A stretch of DNA of 64,000 nt from NCBI GenBank assembly GCA_026874595.1, contig CM049313.1, forward strand, positions 33,567,159 to 33,631,158, written 5' to 3'. The notes beneath the pieces were generated by a model. That model saw only the letters and a list, made by a program, of their open reading frames with translations, was not told where the DNA came from and did not search any database. Shown here piece by piece: positions 1 to 11,844 of this stretch (positions are counted from its first letter, which is position 1; each line of letters begins with the position of its first letter). Source of the stretch: Sipunculus nudus. Taxonomy: Eukaryota > Annelida > Sipuncula > Golfingiida > Sipunculidae. Made by a program: the position numbers and the translations under genes.

Positions 1-1230
1 TTGAATTATTTTTGGCAAAAAAATAACTTTTATGTTATCTTATTTTTGTGAATTTAATAATATTGTTCAGTTGTTTCACTTTGTAGCTATAGGAAATTGC
101 ATTTACATCACTGAATGGATCATAAAGCCATATTTGCATATTTTGTGAAGTCAGAAGATCTGTCAACCAGTGCTAATCGAGTACTAGAACCTGATTACGG
201 TGAAACCTCTATAATGTGGGTACCCCTAGGGAATGTGCCTAACTGTCCCCTTTACAGAGGTGCCCACTTAATATGAAAGTAAGGAAAGCTATACCCATAT
301 AATAAGGAGGAACAAAAACGGGTCTACCAAAAAGTGCCCACCATAGAGAGGTGCCCACTAGTAATTCATACCCTTAACTCGGAGTACGAAATGAAGAGCA
401 CGTCCACCCACAAATTACATATTATAGCATGCTGCTCTTTCTCCGTTCGGACAGGACGTAAGCTGGGTTAATGCGAGACAAATATTCCACGACCCGAGTC
501 CACACTGCGCAGACTCGAACCCACAAGAGGCGTCTCAATATGACATCTGCAATGCACCCCTGCTTTTATATACACCTGTGGCGTAGTTAAAAATTCGATG
601 AAGAGAATAATGTAGATAAAAAAAATATGTTGAATTTTTTTAGAGGTGCGCGTGACCACAAAGAAAACTGCCTGACTTTGGTTGAGTATCCACCACCGTC
701 AATTGCAATATAATTATTTGATTTTTATTTAGCCCTATTAAGTATAGGCCTACACCTTTCTAATTACTTAAATAAATATATGCAGACCATTTAATATCAG
801 ATCTAGGCCTAATATTTTCACGTGTTTTAGCTCTTCAGTTATAATGTAAATCATCGATAAACTTTCGTACACGTCACACGTACCCTGTGCATATCAAGGA
901 TATCTCGACTTAATAAAGGCAGACATTCTAAATTGGAACAAACTTGATTTTTGTAATATACAGTAGCAGAGTGGCGGTGACATATTCAACGAGTACTCGA
1001 ATCCAAAACTGTGTGTCCGTTTCACCCTCTGTATATAATAAAATAAACACACTCTTCATTGAACATGGACATTTAACATTGCACGTTTCTTTTTGATAAT
1101 TTGACCCGTGTGCTCCAAGTTCACCCTCCCTGGGTCGCTTCATTTCAATACACGTGCATAGAACGGTCATTGATGCGTGAACTGAGAGCCGGTCAGAGAC
1201 CCCGTATATTCTACCCCCAGGATCCCCGCG
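1..1230. other. AT-rich sequence without a recognised gene
   Basis: I see no credible coding region. Around 200-360 the phrase 'aggtgcccac' recurs, and near 500-530 there is a weak tRNA B-box-like stretch on the minus strand (GGGTTCGAGTC). Both look like decayed short repeats. Nothing can be assigned. Confidence 0.5.
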
Positions 1231-1232
1231 TA

Positions 1233-1234
<2 letters not shown>

Positions 1235-1292
<58 letters not shown>
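1235..1292. repeat. (AT)n microsatellite
   Basis: Uninterrupted AT dinucleotides. The open frames across it (Tyr-Ile repeats) are artefacts of the repeat. Confidence 0.97.
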
Positions 1293-1299
<7 letters not shown>

Positions 1300-3928
1300 T
1301 TAAATGAAAGCCCAGAGAACATATCTATGCGAATCATAGGTTATTCATATGAAAGTAATGTTAAGCGAATTACCACCCACCCCTATACCACCGGAACAAA
1401 GGCAGTCTTTTGCTGGTATATACACGGATAGGTAATGTTCTCCTACGGACTGAAATCAGCAGGTGGCTGTTATACCTACCGTGTCTAACATAATCAACCA
1501 TCTACCTCCGTCCAAGGTGGTTATTCATTTTCAAATCTGGCAACTGAACTTATAGATTATGAAATATATTCCAAAAAATGATATATTGGGAGTGTAAATG
1601 TATACCTGTGTCTGTGTGTACTTAAAATGGCGTGGATATGTGATGTTGAAATGACCGTCAGTCATTCCGGTGGTGAAGAAAAAGGTTTTAATTTGTCACA
1701 AGTGGAAAAAAGTAAGGTGCGTTGTGATAAGAGAACAATAATTATTAACATTCCATGAAACGGGGAAAATTGCAGCTTAGAAAGATCATGTGGTCGATGA
1801 GCCATGCAGCATAGTTGATTATGGCACATTAGGTTTTAAAAACAGGATATCCATTAGTAAACCCGCAGTCAGCGAAATGTAAAGTTCCCCGAGACAGCCA
1901 ATGGCATTCGAAGATAACCTGACTCAATTTATACTCATTCAATTGTTCCTTATCGAAGGAATAATCAGAAATAATACTTCCGATGGTTTCAAAATTTGAA
2001 AGCTAACAACAAATACCTCAATCTTCTGTAAAACATTCACACCAAACGCTTAAAGATGTTTTTTTTAATATAGCGCGCAGAGCATATGTAGTGCCTTTTT
2101 CTGACAGGGCTGAAAATCAAAAGCAAATATCCTTTCATAGGGGTTCAGTCTTCTGATAGGACTTCACGGCAACTGCATGAACAGTTCTTCAGGAAGCACA
2201 AAAGGAATTCACGATTGCTGTCTGGTGTTCGATATATTCTAATAAAAGTTTTTCGACAATCACTCGAAGGGTTCTGTCACAATCCACGTCTGTGACTGGC
2301 CTTAATTCGTTTAAATATGTTCAGAGAAGGACTAAGCTCTCGTGCACCTTCGGTCATACCCTAATATTCTGCAATCTAGATCTTGCAAAACAAGCAAAGG
2401 TTTAATAGCAGAAATGAATCCGCATTAATGTAAGCACCACTCTGTCTCATATAAATGATGACAGAATATCAAAACTCACCACCAAGTGGTCGAATGAGTT
2501 TCGCACTGATTGTCCCGAAGCGACGATTACACGGGGTAAACACTATTGTAATCCAAACACAGCCACAGTTTGTCACAGATAGACAGAGGGGTAATACATC
2601 CAGTGGTCCGTTACTGATTCCTTCTTATACCTTAATGGGATTGCATCCACTGTACTCATGCATTGCATTCTGTTAATGTTTACTTAAATCTTATCTGTTG
2701 TTTCTTTGTTGGATAGAAAGACTTTCTATTTTTCTCCATTACGCTTTGTGATATCTTTTATACTCTTTTTTTCTAGCTATACATGCAAAATTTTATGGTA
2801 AACTATTTTATTAGCTATTTTTATATGAATTGATAAATATAACTTAATAAAGAATTTATCACAAACTTTACTTTTTAAAGTTATATTTACCCCAAATCTC
2901 AAATAATTATATCCAAAAGAAATGTATTGTTGAAGTGGCAAAATTCGCAAGACTTTAATTTACATTTGAATATAAGGGATCCCAGTTTTTTAATCTGAGC
3001 ATTAACGTTTTGTCTCCGTATATCCTCTATTGAACCAGAGACAAATCTTTTTAATCCATCCAATTTTAATGCTTCCATTTTGGATTTTGGATGTATCATA
3101 AATTAAGCCCCCCCCCCCCCCCATCAATTGGCGCATTTAAGTGTTCTTTTTATTTTTTCTTGTCCATCAAAGATTAACTTATACAGCATTTTTTTTTTTA
3201 AATAATTTAATGATGGATTTGGCAAAAACCTGAAATGTATAGGTTTACTGTGATAAGATATGAGCTTTAAAATGGCAATTTTACCTCAGAGTAACATTGT
3301 TCTTTTTGACCATATATTTAATTAGTTGATTGTACTTAATATTTCTTTATATCTTTGATAGCTTTCCTTTTTCGCCAATCTGAATGTACGCATGTTAAGG
3401 CCAAAAAAAAAAAATTAAAGGTTTGGTTCTCAGGCACCCCCTTCATCAATTTTAAACCCCCGCATCAAAAATTTTTATTTTGATTTTCAATAAAAACTTC
3501 CCAATTTTGAGCTGCTGCCGCTCCGACATTTCTTTCAAGAAGATAAAACCATACAATTTCCTTGGTTTTGTAGTGCTTTTACTTATTTAGCAAAATAAAA
3601 CTGTTATTTTCATGCTTTTCTCTTATCATTTGACATTTTTATCGAAACATACCAAAAAATTTAAAATAAAAAAGCGCCCGCCCGCATTGATTTCTGAAAA
3701 AAAGTGCCTGAGAACCATACCTTTTTTTATTTTAGCCTAATACAAAGAAAGAATCTTTTCGGGTTCTGTGCACCACTTCAGATCTAAATTTTCCTTATTG
3801 TCACACATGTTTTGTATGACTTTGTATTTTATAATAGTTATTAGAAATACTTAAATATGTAAACACTTTTGCAGCATTTTTCATTCTCAGCGCAGTTGCT
3901 CACATAATTTCGTCATGTTCAGACTTAG
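1293..3928. other. Non-coding AT-rich sequence
   Basis: No domain, splice-consistent exon or complete transposon end was recognised. A C-homopolymer of about 14 bases lies near 3108-3121. The phrase 'aggcaccccc'/'gtgcctgagaacc' flanks 3430-3715 in inverse orientation and may mark a small degenerate MITE. Confidence 0.45.
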
Positions 3929-4236
3929 GGTGCTTTTCCATGTACGCGTTTTGCGAGCGAAAATCCAACCAGTTAGAAAGTCATGTGCTATTTCCATGTA
4001 CGTGCGGCAAACGCACCCGTCATTTTTTTAGAATCCAGCAGTGCTGGATTTCAGCGTTATTACGTCACATGTGGGGTTTCCCCGTACTCGTATGTTTAAG
4101 CCCGTTCAGATGTGACAGGAAGGCATGCGATCGCCGCGCTGCAAAAACAAAACGCTCGCATGGGAAAGGACTGGCCGCGCGGCAAACGCATGCGTTTGAC
4201 GCGCGGCAGTTTCTGCCGCGCACATGGAAAAGCACC
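3929..4236. mobile_element. Palindromic MITE-like element
   Basis: The two ends are inverted copies of GGTGCTTTTCCATGTRCGCG (3929 onward and, reverse-complemented, ending at 4236). The inside is CpG-rich and self-complementary, with several CGCGCGGCA-type words, unlike the AT-rich flanks. There is no transposase. I could not identify a target-site duplication. It is read as a non-autonomous DNA transposon; the superfamily is unknown. Confidence 0.6.
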
Positions 4237-4378
4237 AAACCTGACCAAAACTCCGGTAGCCAATTGGCTGATATTTAATCGCATCCCTATCGTCGCCCAT
4301 ACAATCGTTCATCACCGCATCAGTCTCATCTAATGGCAACCGAATAGTTTGTTTCCTGACATGCCAGTGGGCGGCAGG

Positions 4379-4564
4379 CTTAGAGCTCAGAAGTCCTGTT
4401 TTTATTACACCAGCCCCCCCCCCCCCTTCCTCACCATGCTTAGAGCTCAGAAGTCCTGTTTTTATTACACCAGCCTACCCCCCCCCCCCCTTCCTCACCA
4501 TGCTTAGAGCTCAGAAGTCCTGTTTTTATTACATTAGCCATCCCCCCCCCTTCCTCACCATGCG
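4379..4564. repeat. Three tandem copies of a ~60-bp unit
   Basis: Three consecutive units begin with 'cttagagctcagaagtcctg' at about 4379, 4439 and 4502. Each ends with a variable C-homopolymer and 'ttcctcaccatg'. Unit-length differences come from the C-tract, consistent with slippage. Confidence 0.9.
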
Positions 4565-5224
4565 GGATACTGCATTGTCGATATTTATTATTCCTTTCTC
4601 AGGTTTGACATTAGCTGACAGAAATTTATGGAAAATTTATCAGAAACCAAAGAATTCTCTATTTGATGAATCTCCAAGGGAGTTACTACGGGAAAACAGT
4701 GTTTCCTTAAGATTATGGCAAATGAGTTGGGCATTCAGGAAGGACGATGACATGCTGGATTCAGGACGTTCGCAGTAAATTTAACTCTGTGGCTTTATTT
4801 AGTCTTCACCTCGACCATTTTAAAAAATTATACATACGATATGACAGTGACCCCCACAAGAGGATAAAATTGTGAACAACCAACGGTATAGACGTGTTTG
4901 TAGAATTTAGATGATATATCCACCTTTTCATCTTAATGTTTTCAACATCGTTCATCGGCATTCACCATCGTCAACAGTGAAACGCAGTTGATTTATAACG
5001 GTGTTGAAAAAAAGATATGATTTTTTTTTCTAGGAAAATTACAGAAAGGTGAACAGAAGGAGAGACGGACGGACAGGGTGATTACTATAGGCCATCCGCT
5101 TACTCAAGCGGGGCCCTAATAACACCAGGGTTTCAGGACACTGGATGAAACCTCAGTTAAAAATCTGATAATATCAATTAATATGGCAATCTCAAAATAA
5201 AGGGGAAAAATCATTAAAAATAAC

Positions 5225-5550
5225 AAATTCAAAGTGGCGCCACCAGTTTCCGATTTAACAACCCTAGTCATGGTCAATATTCAAGGCAAGATTCAGGACA
5301 ATCCATATATATTGATTATCAAGATACTGGAGATTTTGTATCAAATTTTTAATTATTCGAGGGGGGGGGGGAGGGGATCACAGTGACCTAAATTTAGGTT
5401 TCCAAGGAGATTTTTTATTGACCTCCCTGTATATCCAGTTACAGGTTTTCGGTTTCAAAACGTGCCTTGTTAACGGACGCAAGGCTGGACGACGAACAAA
5501 GGACCATCACTATCAACTCAGATGACTTGTAGTTAGCTGAGCTAAAAAAA
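5225..5550 (+). mobile_element. Truncated hairpin-ended element (copy E1)
   Basis: One ~300-bp monomer of the 335-bp satellite seen at 11.85-14.1 kb (starting 'gtggcgccaccagt') is followed by degenerate GGAC words and the terminal hairpin AACTCAGATGAC..GTTAGCTGAGCT (5515-5543), then an A-run. The left part of the element is missing or unrecognisable. Confidence 0.65.
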
Positions 5551-6880
5551 AATATATTGGTTTAAATAAATGTACAGAATTTCTTTAGGAATGATGATAT
5601 GTAATACGTGTAAATGGAAGTTTGTCCTTTGTATGTCCTTTATGCTCTCTGAAACCGCATTACCTATGACACTGTGCTTTACCTCATTTTAAAGATTAAT
5701 GTTACCGATATGATAATAAATAATTTTTAACGTACACATAATTTTGAATGATTTTTGAGTGGTTTTAAATTGCGTTGAGTTGACCGCCGAAATAGTTGAA
5801 CTGCTTCCCGCAAAGACCGGAACGACTGATCATCGCTTTATGATCTGGTTATTCACAACACACGCGTGTCACACAACCCCGAGAGCAGGATTAAGGCCTA
5901 TTGTGCATATGAATAACCCTTGTCCGTGATGGATTTAAGCATGTTTGGCCTGACATTTGAACCAGTCACTGACCCACTTGAATGGTCAGTAAATGTGGGG
6001 AAAAACACGTGTCTCACGATCCCTTGGCACTCATTTCTTATGTCAGCATGTAATAATGGTTAATCCCCGAATTCATCCAGGAATTCCGTTGCCATAATGT
6101 TGAAATGACTACAACAAGTTGCTACACTATTACCTTGCATTTACATCTTCAACAATTCTGGAAACAGTTGTATCACATAAACTTTTCAAGGAAGCATGTG
6201 CATATATAAGTTTCTGGATATTTTTACATTTTCACACCGAAAAAATGCATGGGAGAATGTGACACAATGTCAACAAAGGCATTGCCTCGCCGATAATCAG
6301 GGGGAAACTGGTCTCCGCCACGCATGCCTTCCATCAAGATTTCCTTCATTGAACTCGGTTTCCTTATCTTTAGAGGTTTTTCCACTTTAGGTACATCATT
6401 TATAGTCCCTATATGAGTGATTTCCAACCTTTAATAATCTTTTTGTCCATACAAAATATATCATTCCTTACTTTATGAGGTTTCTTATTTTTAATACATT
6501 ATTTCGTCCTCACAAAACAAATTATTTAGAATTTTATTTAGAAATCTCTTTAACATCAACCGTCTACCAACTGACAACAGGTGTCAATTGAAGTGTCATA
6601 TCACCGCACAGTGTCAAAGGAAGTGGCAAACCTACTCAGGGACCCATCGAGGATTTAGGAAAAGGGGGAAGTCCAACTCGGGGGGGCCTAATGACGAAAC
6701 CTAAACAAGGCCTACTGGCCTAATGCGAACACGGGATATACATCAGGTATAATGCTTCCATGCTGGACCATTACTTTTCAAGTACATGTGTGACATGTAT
6801 ATGTACATAACAATTACAAAACATTTTGAACCTGAGTATGAGCACCAATCAGACATACGTCACTCCGGAACTACTGGCAT
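5551..6880. other. Non-coding interval
   Basis: No gene was recognised. At 6636 the phrase 'cagggacccatcgagga' followed by an A/G-rich run resembles the end of a hAT-type MITE, but no partner end was found. Confidence 0.35.
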
Positions 6881-7330
6881 GGATGTACACAACAGAAAAT
6901 TATCCTAGGTGGCGACATCAATCTGGTGTTTGAGAAACCCATCAAAGATGAATGGACATGCCAACCTTCAGGCAGAAACTTCAAATCCTTCCTAAGGTAT
7001 GTGCACAGATGCATGAAACCCAAAAACAATTGTAGGTGGCGCCACAAGTCTATGCATAATTTCAGGCTAATATTTCCTGAGAAATAAGCAGGGGCATACA
7101 CTTTGCAAGAATTATTGTTGGTGGCGCCGACAGTCTTGTGTACGACGAAGCTATCTGAAATATATACATATGCCAAATTTCAGGCTGATATATCGAAACA
7201 CCACTGAGAAACAAGCAGGGATATACACTGTCCAAAATTATTGTAGGTGACGCCACCAGTCTTGTATACGAGGAAGCCATCAGAGATGCATGGACAGGCC
7301 AAAATTTCAGGCGAATACATCAAACTTCTC
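6880..7330. repeat. Degenerate tandem units with GGTGGCGCCACC core
   Basis: About four units carry versions of 'taggtggcgccaccagtct' near 6903, 7033, 7119 and 7244, each followed by 'gtacgaggaagc' and 'gccaaatttcaggc' phrases. Units are roughly 85-130 bp and related to the arrays at 7.55-8.5 and 10.3-11.7 kb. Overlapping open frames here are repeat by-products. Confidence 0.7.
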
Positions 7331-7552
7331 TTAATCAGGTGCACTGGGTTTACCAAGCTCAGCTGAGGCACACAGGTGCCCCAAGTCAAGCGAAGCTAAC
7401 TGCCAGCTGCAGGTACTGCACTGAGTGAACTCTAGACCTGTACCTAGCTGCACTGAGTGAACTCTTGAGCTTTTGCAAAATCCGATAAATAGATCCCGAC
7501 TTAAACTTGGCCTGTTACTAAATCTGGAATAGTCGGCAGTCTGCCGAGCTAT

Positions 7553-8660
7553 TTATAGATACATTTTTCCGAAACTTACACCAATTATCCGGTCACATGT
7601 GAACTGGTGCCTAACCAATTTGCGTTTACCTCTGCCCTTTCCTCTCTGCCCAGCGTCCATTTGTGGGTCTGTTTCCACACATAAACCCACATATCTCGGG
7701 AACCATGTGACCGATCGCAAAAAAAAAATGCACAAATGTAGCCCTTGGATAGCTTTATAATATACACAAAAAATGGTGGTGCGACCTGCAACCATGTTTG
7801 CACAGTGTTCATCTGTTTATCTGCCTTGGGTTAAAACACTCATATCTCCGCAGTGGTTTGACTAATTCACCTGAAATTTGGCATGCGTATACATCCTGGA
7901 TAGCTTTCTTGATTTTATGACAGGTGGCGCCACCTACATTCACGTTCACGCTGCAGACATCCATGCTTTCATCTCCGGACTGGTTTGACGTATCTTCCTG
8001 AAAATTTGCATGTGTATAGATCTCACATAGCTCTTTGTCATACGCAAAACTGGTGGCGCCACCTGCAACCATTTTTGCACAGCGTCCGTCTGTTTGTCTG
8101 CCGTGGGCTAAAATCACTCATATCTCGGCAGTGGTTTCACATATCTGCCTAAAATTTTGCAGGTTTATACATCCTGAACAGCTTTCTTTATTTTAATACA
8201 GGTGGCACCACCTTCATTCTAGTTTACGCTGCAGACATCCAAGCTCATATCTCGGAAACCGTTTGACCGATTGGGCCAAAATTTTTGCATGTGTATAGAT
8301 CTCACATAGGTCTTTATCATACACAAAACTGGAGGGGCCACCTGCAACCATTTTTGCACATTTTGCACAGCGTCTGTCTGTTAGTCTGCCGTGGCCTAAA
8401 ATCACTCATATTTCAGTAGTGGTTTGACTTATCTGCCTAAAATTTTGCGTGTTTATACATCTTGGTTAGCTTTCTCAATTTTTTTTGGCAGGCGGTGCCA
8501 CCTACATACACATTTCGGCTGCAGATATCATTGCTAATATGCAAAACACCTCACTCTATTTCCCCTTGCCACTCAATCCATGCCTCACTTCACCCCTTCC
8601 ACTCTGATTTTGGCGGATACACAGAGTCGCTTGTCGACTACCCGTATTCTAGTTTGTTCA
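7553..8660 (-). repeat. Inverted copy of the ~280-bp satellite array
   Basis: Read on the minus strand this matches 10234-11700: the same 'ccacggcagacaaacagaca', 'tgtgcaaaaatggttgcagg' and 'gagatatgagcttggatgtc' phrases around GGTGGCGCCACC cores (near 7924, 8052, 8202, 8333). The match runs into non-tandem flank ('tagaatacgggtagccgac'), so the two arrays form a large inverted repeat with a ~1.6-kb spacer. Confidence 0.8.
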
Positions 8661-10050
8661 TGTATTTACCTTACACATAAACTGAATATGGACACCAATT
8701 ATTTATGTTGCTTGCACAGTTCTGCTTATATACCCTTAGAGCTCAGTTGTTTATACAATAAATCCACTAGCTTTGTTTACCAAAGTCTCACAGTCCTTTC
8801 TTTCATTGTTGAAAGTCCAATGATTCTGCCATAAATCATTTGAGTAAACTTGAACAAAGACCACCTAAGAATCAAATCTTGTGCAATGTTACAGAAACTT
8901 GAACAACAGTTTTGCTGAGGAAGACTATTGCAGCCCTCCGTTTAAAATACTAATGGACACATGACCGGCTTTCTATGACTCTAAAAAAAACAGTGAACCT
9001 AATCTATTCTTGTACATTTGAGAAACTGACCCTAGGATAATTCTTGTGAAATATTAAACCATTCAGCTCCGCAGTTTCATCATAAAACTTTTTAAGTTGA
9101 AAGGGGATAAAAATTAAGAGGCTTTTGCCTGTAAAAAAAAGGTTGATGTAGATGGCGCCACAAAAATCTGAATTTCAAATATCACTCATGTGACCAACAT
9201 TTACATACAATTTAATGATGATAGCTCCAGCCATTTCTGAGACTGTAATTTTAGTGTGCTTTTAGGCCAAATGACTAAGTTCAGCTCGCTGTAACTCGGC
9301 AAAAAAAAAATAAATAAATAAAATAAAATAAACGAACTGGAACCATTGGAACAAACTTGAGAGAGATTCTTCCGGTGAAATATTGGACAATTTGGCTGGA
9401 CAGTTTCGGAGAACAAGATTCTTTTGAGTTTTTAGCTTTTCTCCTATAAAATCTAAGTATAAAAAATTAATTCAATCTAATAAAGTCTGACATGTGACTG
9501 ATTTTTCCATAAAATTGGGTGCTGCTAGCTCCTGCCGTTTTTGAGATAGTATGGGTTAACGTAGGGACGCCGGACGACTCCACACCATCGCATAAGCTCA
9601 CGGGTTCACTGATAAAAGGTCCCAAGGTCTGGAGGGGGGGGGGGGGGTTAGGGGTTCCGGTAGCAAAAATTAGTCTTAAACCCCTTAAAAATGTCGCGGC
9701 AGGCGAAAAGGGGGGATCGGGCCCTTCTTGATTTTTGAAATAGCTTCCTTGCCTTAACACATACATTTAATTCATCTTTCATATCTTCCTTATATCAATC
9801 TATACTTTTTACGTCTAACAATAATAATAAATGTAACCCATCAAATACTTCGAAAATCTTTATTCCCCTGCGTCCCATTTCGGCTCGCAAACGTAAACAT
9901 CATCACTGACCACGTTTTCAAGGTGAACATATACTCGAGTAAGAATTTCTTGCCACGAGCACAGCGCCAAAAATTAAATGTAAAATATTTGTACATATCT
10001 TATTGAGACTGTATCCGAATGAAAATCTATATTTTATTTTAACTTTTAGA
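8661..10050. other. Spacer between inverted arrays; degenerate repeats
   Basis: No gene was recognised. The stretch 8850-9430 holds two loosely related copies of a phrase containing 'ttcttgtgaaatattaaacc' / 'ttccggtgaaatattggac', and one GGCGCC core at 9151. A G-homopolymer lies at about 9636-9648. This is probably decayed satellite-bearing transposon DNA. Confidence 0.45.
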
Positions 10051-10369
10051 AAAACAAGTGACCCATGGGTCATGACGCTCAGCTGACTGGGAAGAGATTC
10101 ACAAAAGGAAATTTTATCATCAGAATGGTAGATACCCATTCAACTGAAGCATTAAACAGATTAACCAGCAGGCCAAGATTTAGTCTGTATTTATATATCT
10201 GAAAAATAGAGAAAAAATGTGTAAACTTTAAAAACTAGAATACGGGTAGCCGACAAGTGACTACGTGTATCTGCCAAAATCAGAGTGAAGTGAGGCATGG
10301 ATTGAGTGGTAAGGGGAAACAGAGTGAGGTATGTTGCATATTAGCATGGATGTCTGCAGCCTAAATGTG

Positions 10370-11700
10370 TATGTAGGTTGTGCAACCTACCACAAATCCA
10401 GAAAGCTGTCCAAGTTGTATACATATGCAAAATTTTAGGCAGAAAAGTCAAACCACTACATGGATATGAGTGATTTTAGCCCACGGCGGACAAACAGACA
10501 GACGCTGTGCAAAAATGGTTGCAGTTTTGTGTATGAAAAAGACCTATGTGAGATCTAAACACAAGCACAATTTTGGCCCAATCGGTCAAATGGTTCCTGA
10601 GATATTAGCTTGGATGTGTGCAGCGTTAACTAGAATGTAGGTGGCGCCACCTGTCATAAAATCAAGAAAGCTATCCAGGATGTATAAACCTGCAAAATTT
10701 TAGGCAGTTATGTCAAACCACTGCAGAGAAATGAGTGATTTTAGGCCACGGCAGACCAACAGACAGACGCTGTGCAAAATGCGCAAAAATGGTTGCAGGT
10801 GGCCCCTCCAGTTTTGTGTATGATAAAGACCTATGTGAGATCTATACACATGCAAAATTTTGGCCCAATCGTTCAAACGGTTCCCGAGATATGAGCTTGG
10901 ATGTCTGCAGCATAAACTAGAATAAAGGTGGTGCCACCTGTCATAAAATCAAGAAAGCTATCCAGGATGTATAAAACTGCAAAATTTTAGGCAGATATGT
11001 CAAACCACTGCCAAGATGTGAGTGACTTTATTGCACGGCAGACAAACAGACAGACGCTGTGCAAAAATGGTTTCAGGTGGTGCCACCAGTTTGTGTATGA
11101 TAAAGAGCTATATTAGATCTATACAGATGCAAAATTTTGGCCCGATCGGTCAAACGGTTCCCGAGATATGAGCTTGGATGTCATCAGCGTGAACGTGAAT
11201 GTAGGTGGTGCCACCTGTCATAAAATCAAGAAAGCTATCCAGGATGTATAAAACTGCAAAATTTTAGGCAGGTATGTCAAACTACTGCCGAGATATGAGT
11301 GACATTATTGCACGGCAGACAAACAGACAGACGCTGTGCAAAAATGGTTGCAGGTGGCGCCACCAGTTTAGCGTATGATAAAGAGCTATGTTAGATCTAT
11401 ATTCATGCAAAATTTTGGCCCGATCGGTCAAACGGTTCCCGAAATATGAGCTTGGATGTCATCAGCGTGAATGAGAATGTAGGTGGCGCCACCTGTCATA
11501 AAATTAAGAAAGCTATCCAGGATGTATACGCATGCCGAAATTCAGGTGAATTAGTCAATTCACTGCAGAGATATGAGTGATTTTAACCAAAGGCAGATGA
11601 ACAGATGGACACTGTGCAAACATGGTTACAGGTGGCGCCACCATTTTTGTGTATGTTATAGAGCTATCCAAGGGCTACATTAGTATAAATTTTATTTCCT
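10370..11700. repeat. ~280-bp tandem array (type A) in E2
   Basis: Units repeat at about 10637, 10924, 11201 and 11480 (spacings 287, 277, 279). Each unit holds two related ~140-bp halves, one centred on GTAGGTGGCGCCACCTGTCA and the other on CAGGTGGCGCCACCAGTTT, joined by 'gcaaaattttaggcag' and 'gcaaaattttggccc' phrases. Adjacent copies differ by scattered substitutions, indicating an old array. Confidence 0.88.
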
Positions 11701-11844
11701 GATCAGTCAAACGGTTCCCGAGATATGAGCTTGGAAAGCTGATAAAATCAAGTCCCAGAGGAGCTCTCTGGAAACGAACGCGGCAACGGCGGAGGAACCC
11801 GGTCAAAAACATAGTATCCACAAAACTTCGTTTTGGCGGGTACA

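Noticed and set aside
1101-1307. Open frame ending in Tyr-Ile repeats
   Set aside because: It is a translation of the (AT)n tract; similar cases occur at 22871-23110, 39155-39385 and 51512-51736.
3940-4333. Overlapping Arg/His-rich frames on both strands
   Set aside because: They arise from the CpG-rich palindromic MITE; frames on opposite strands mirror each other.
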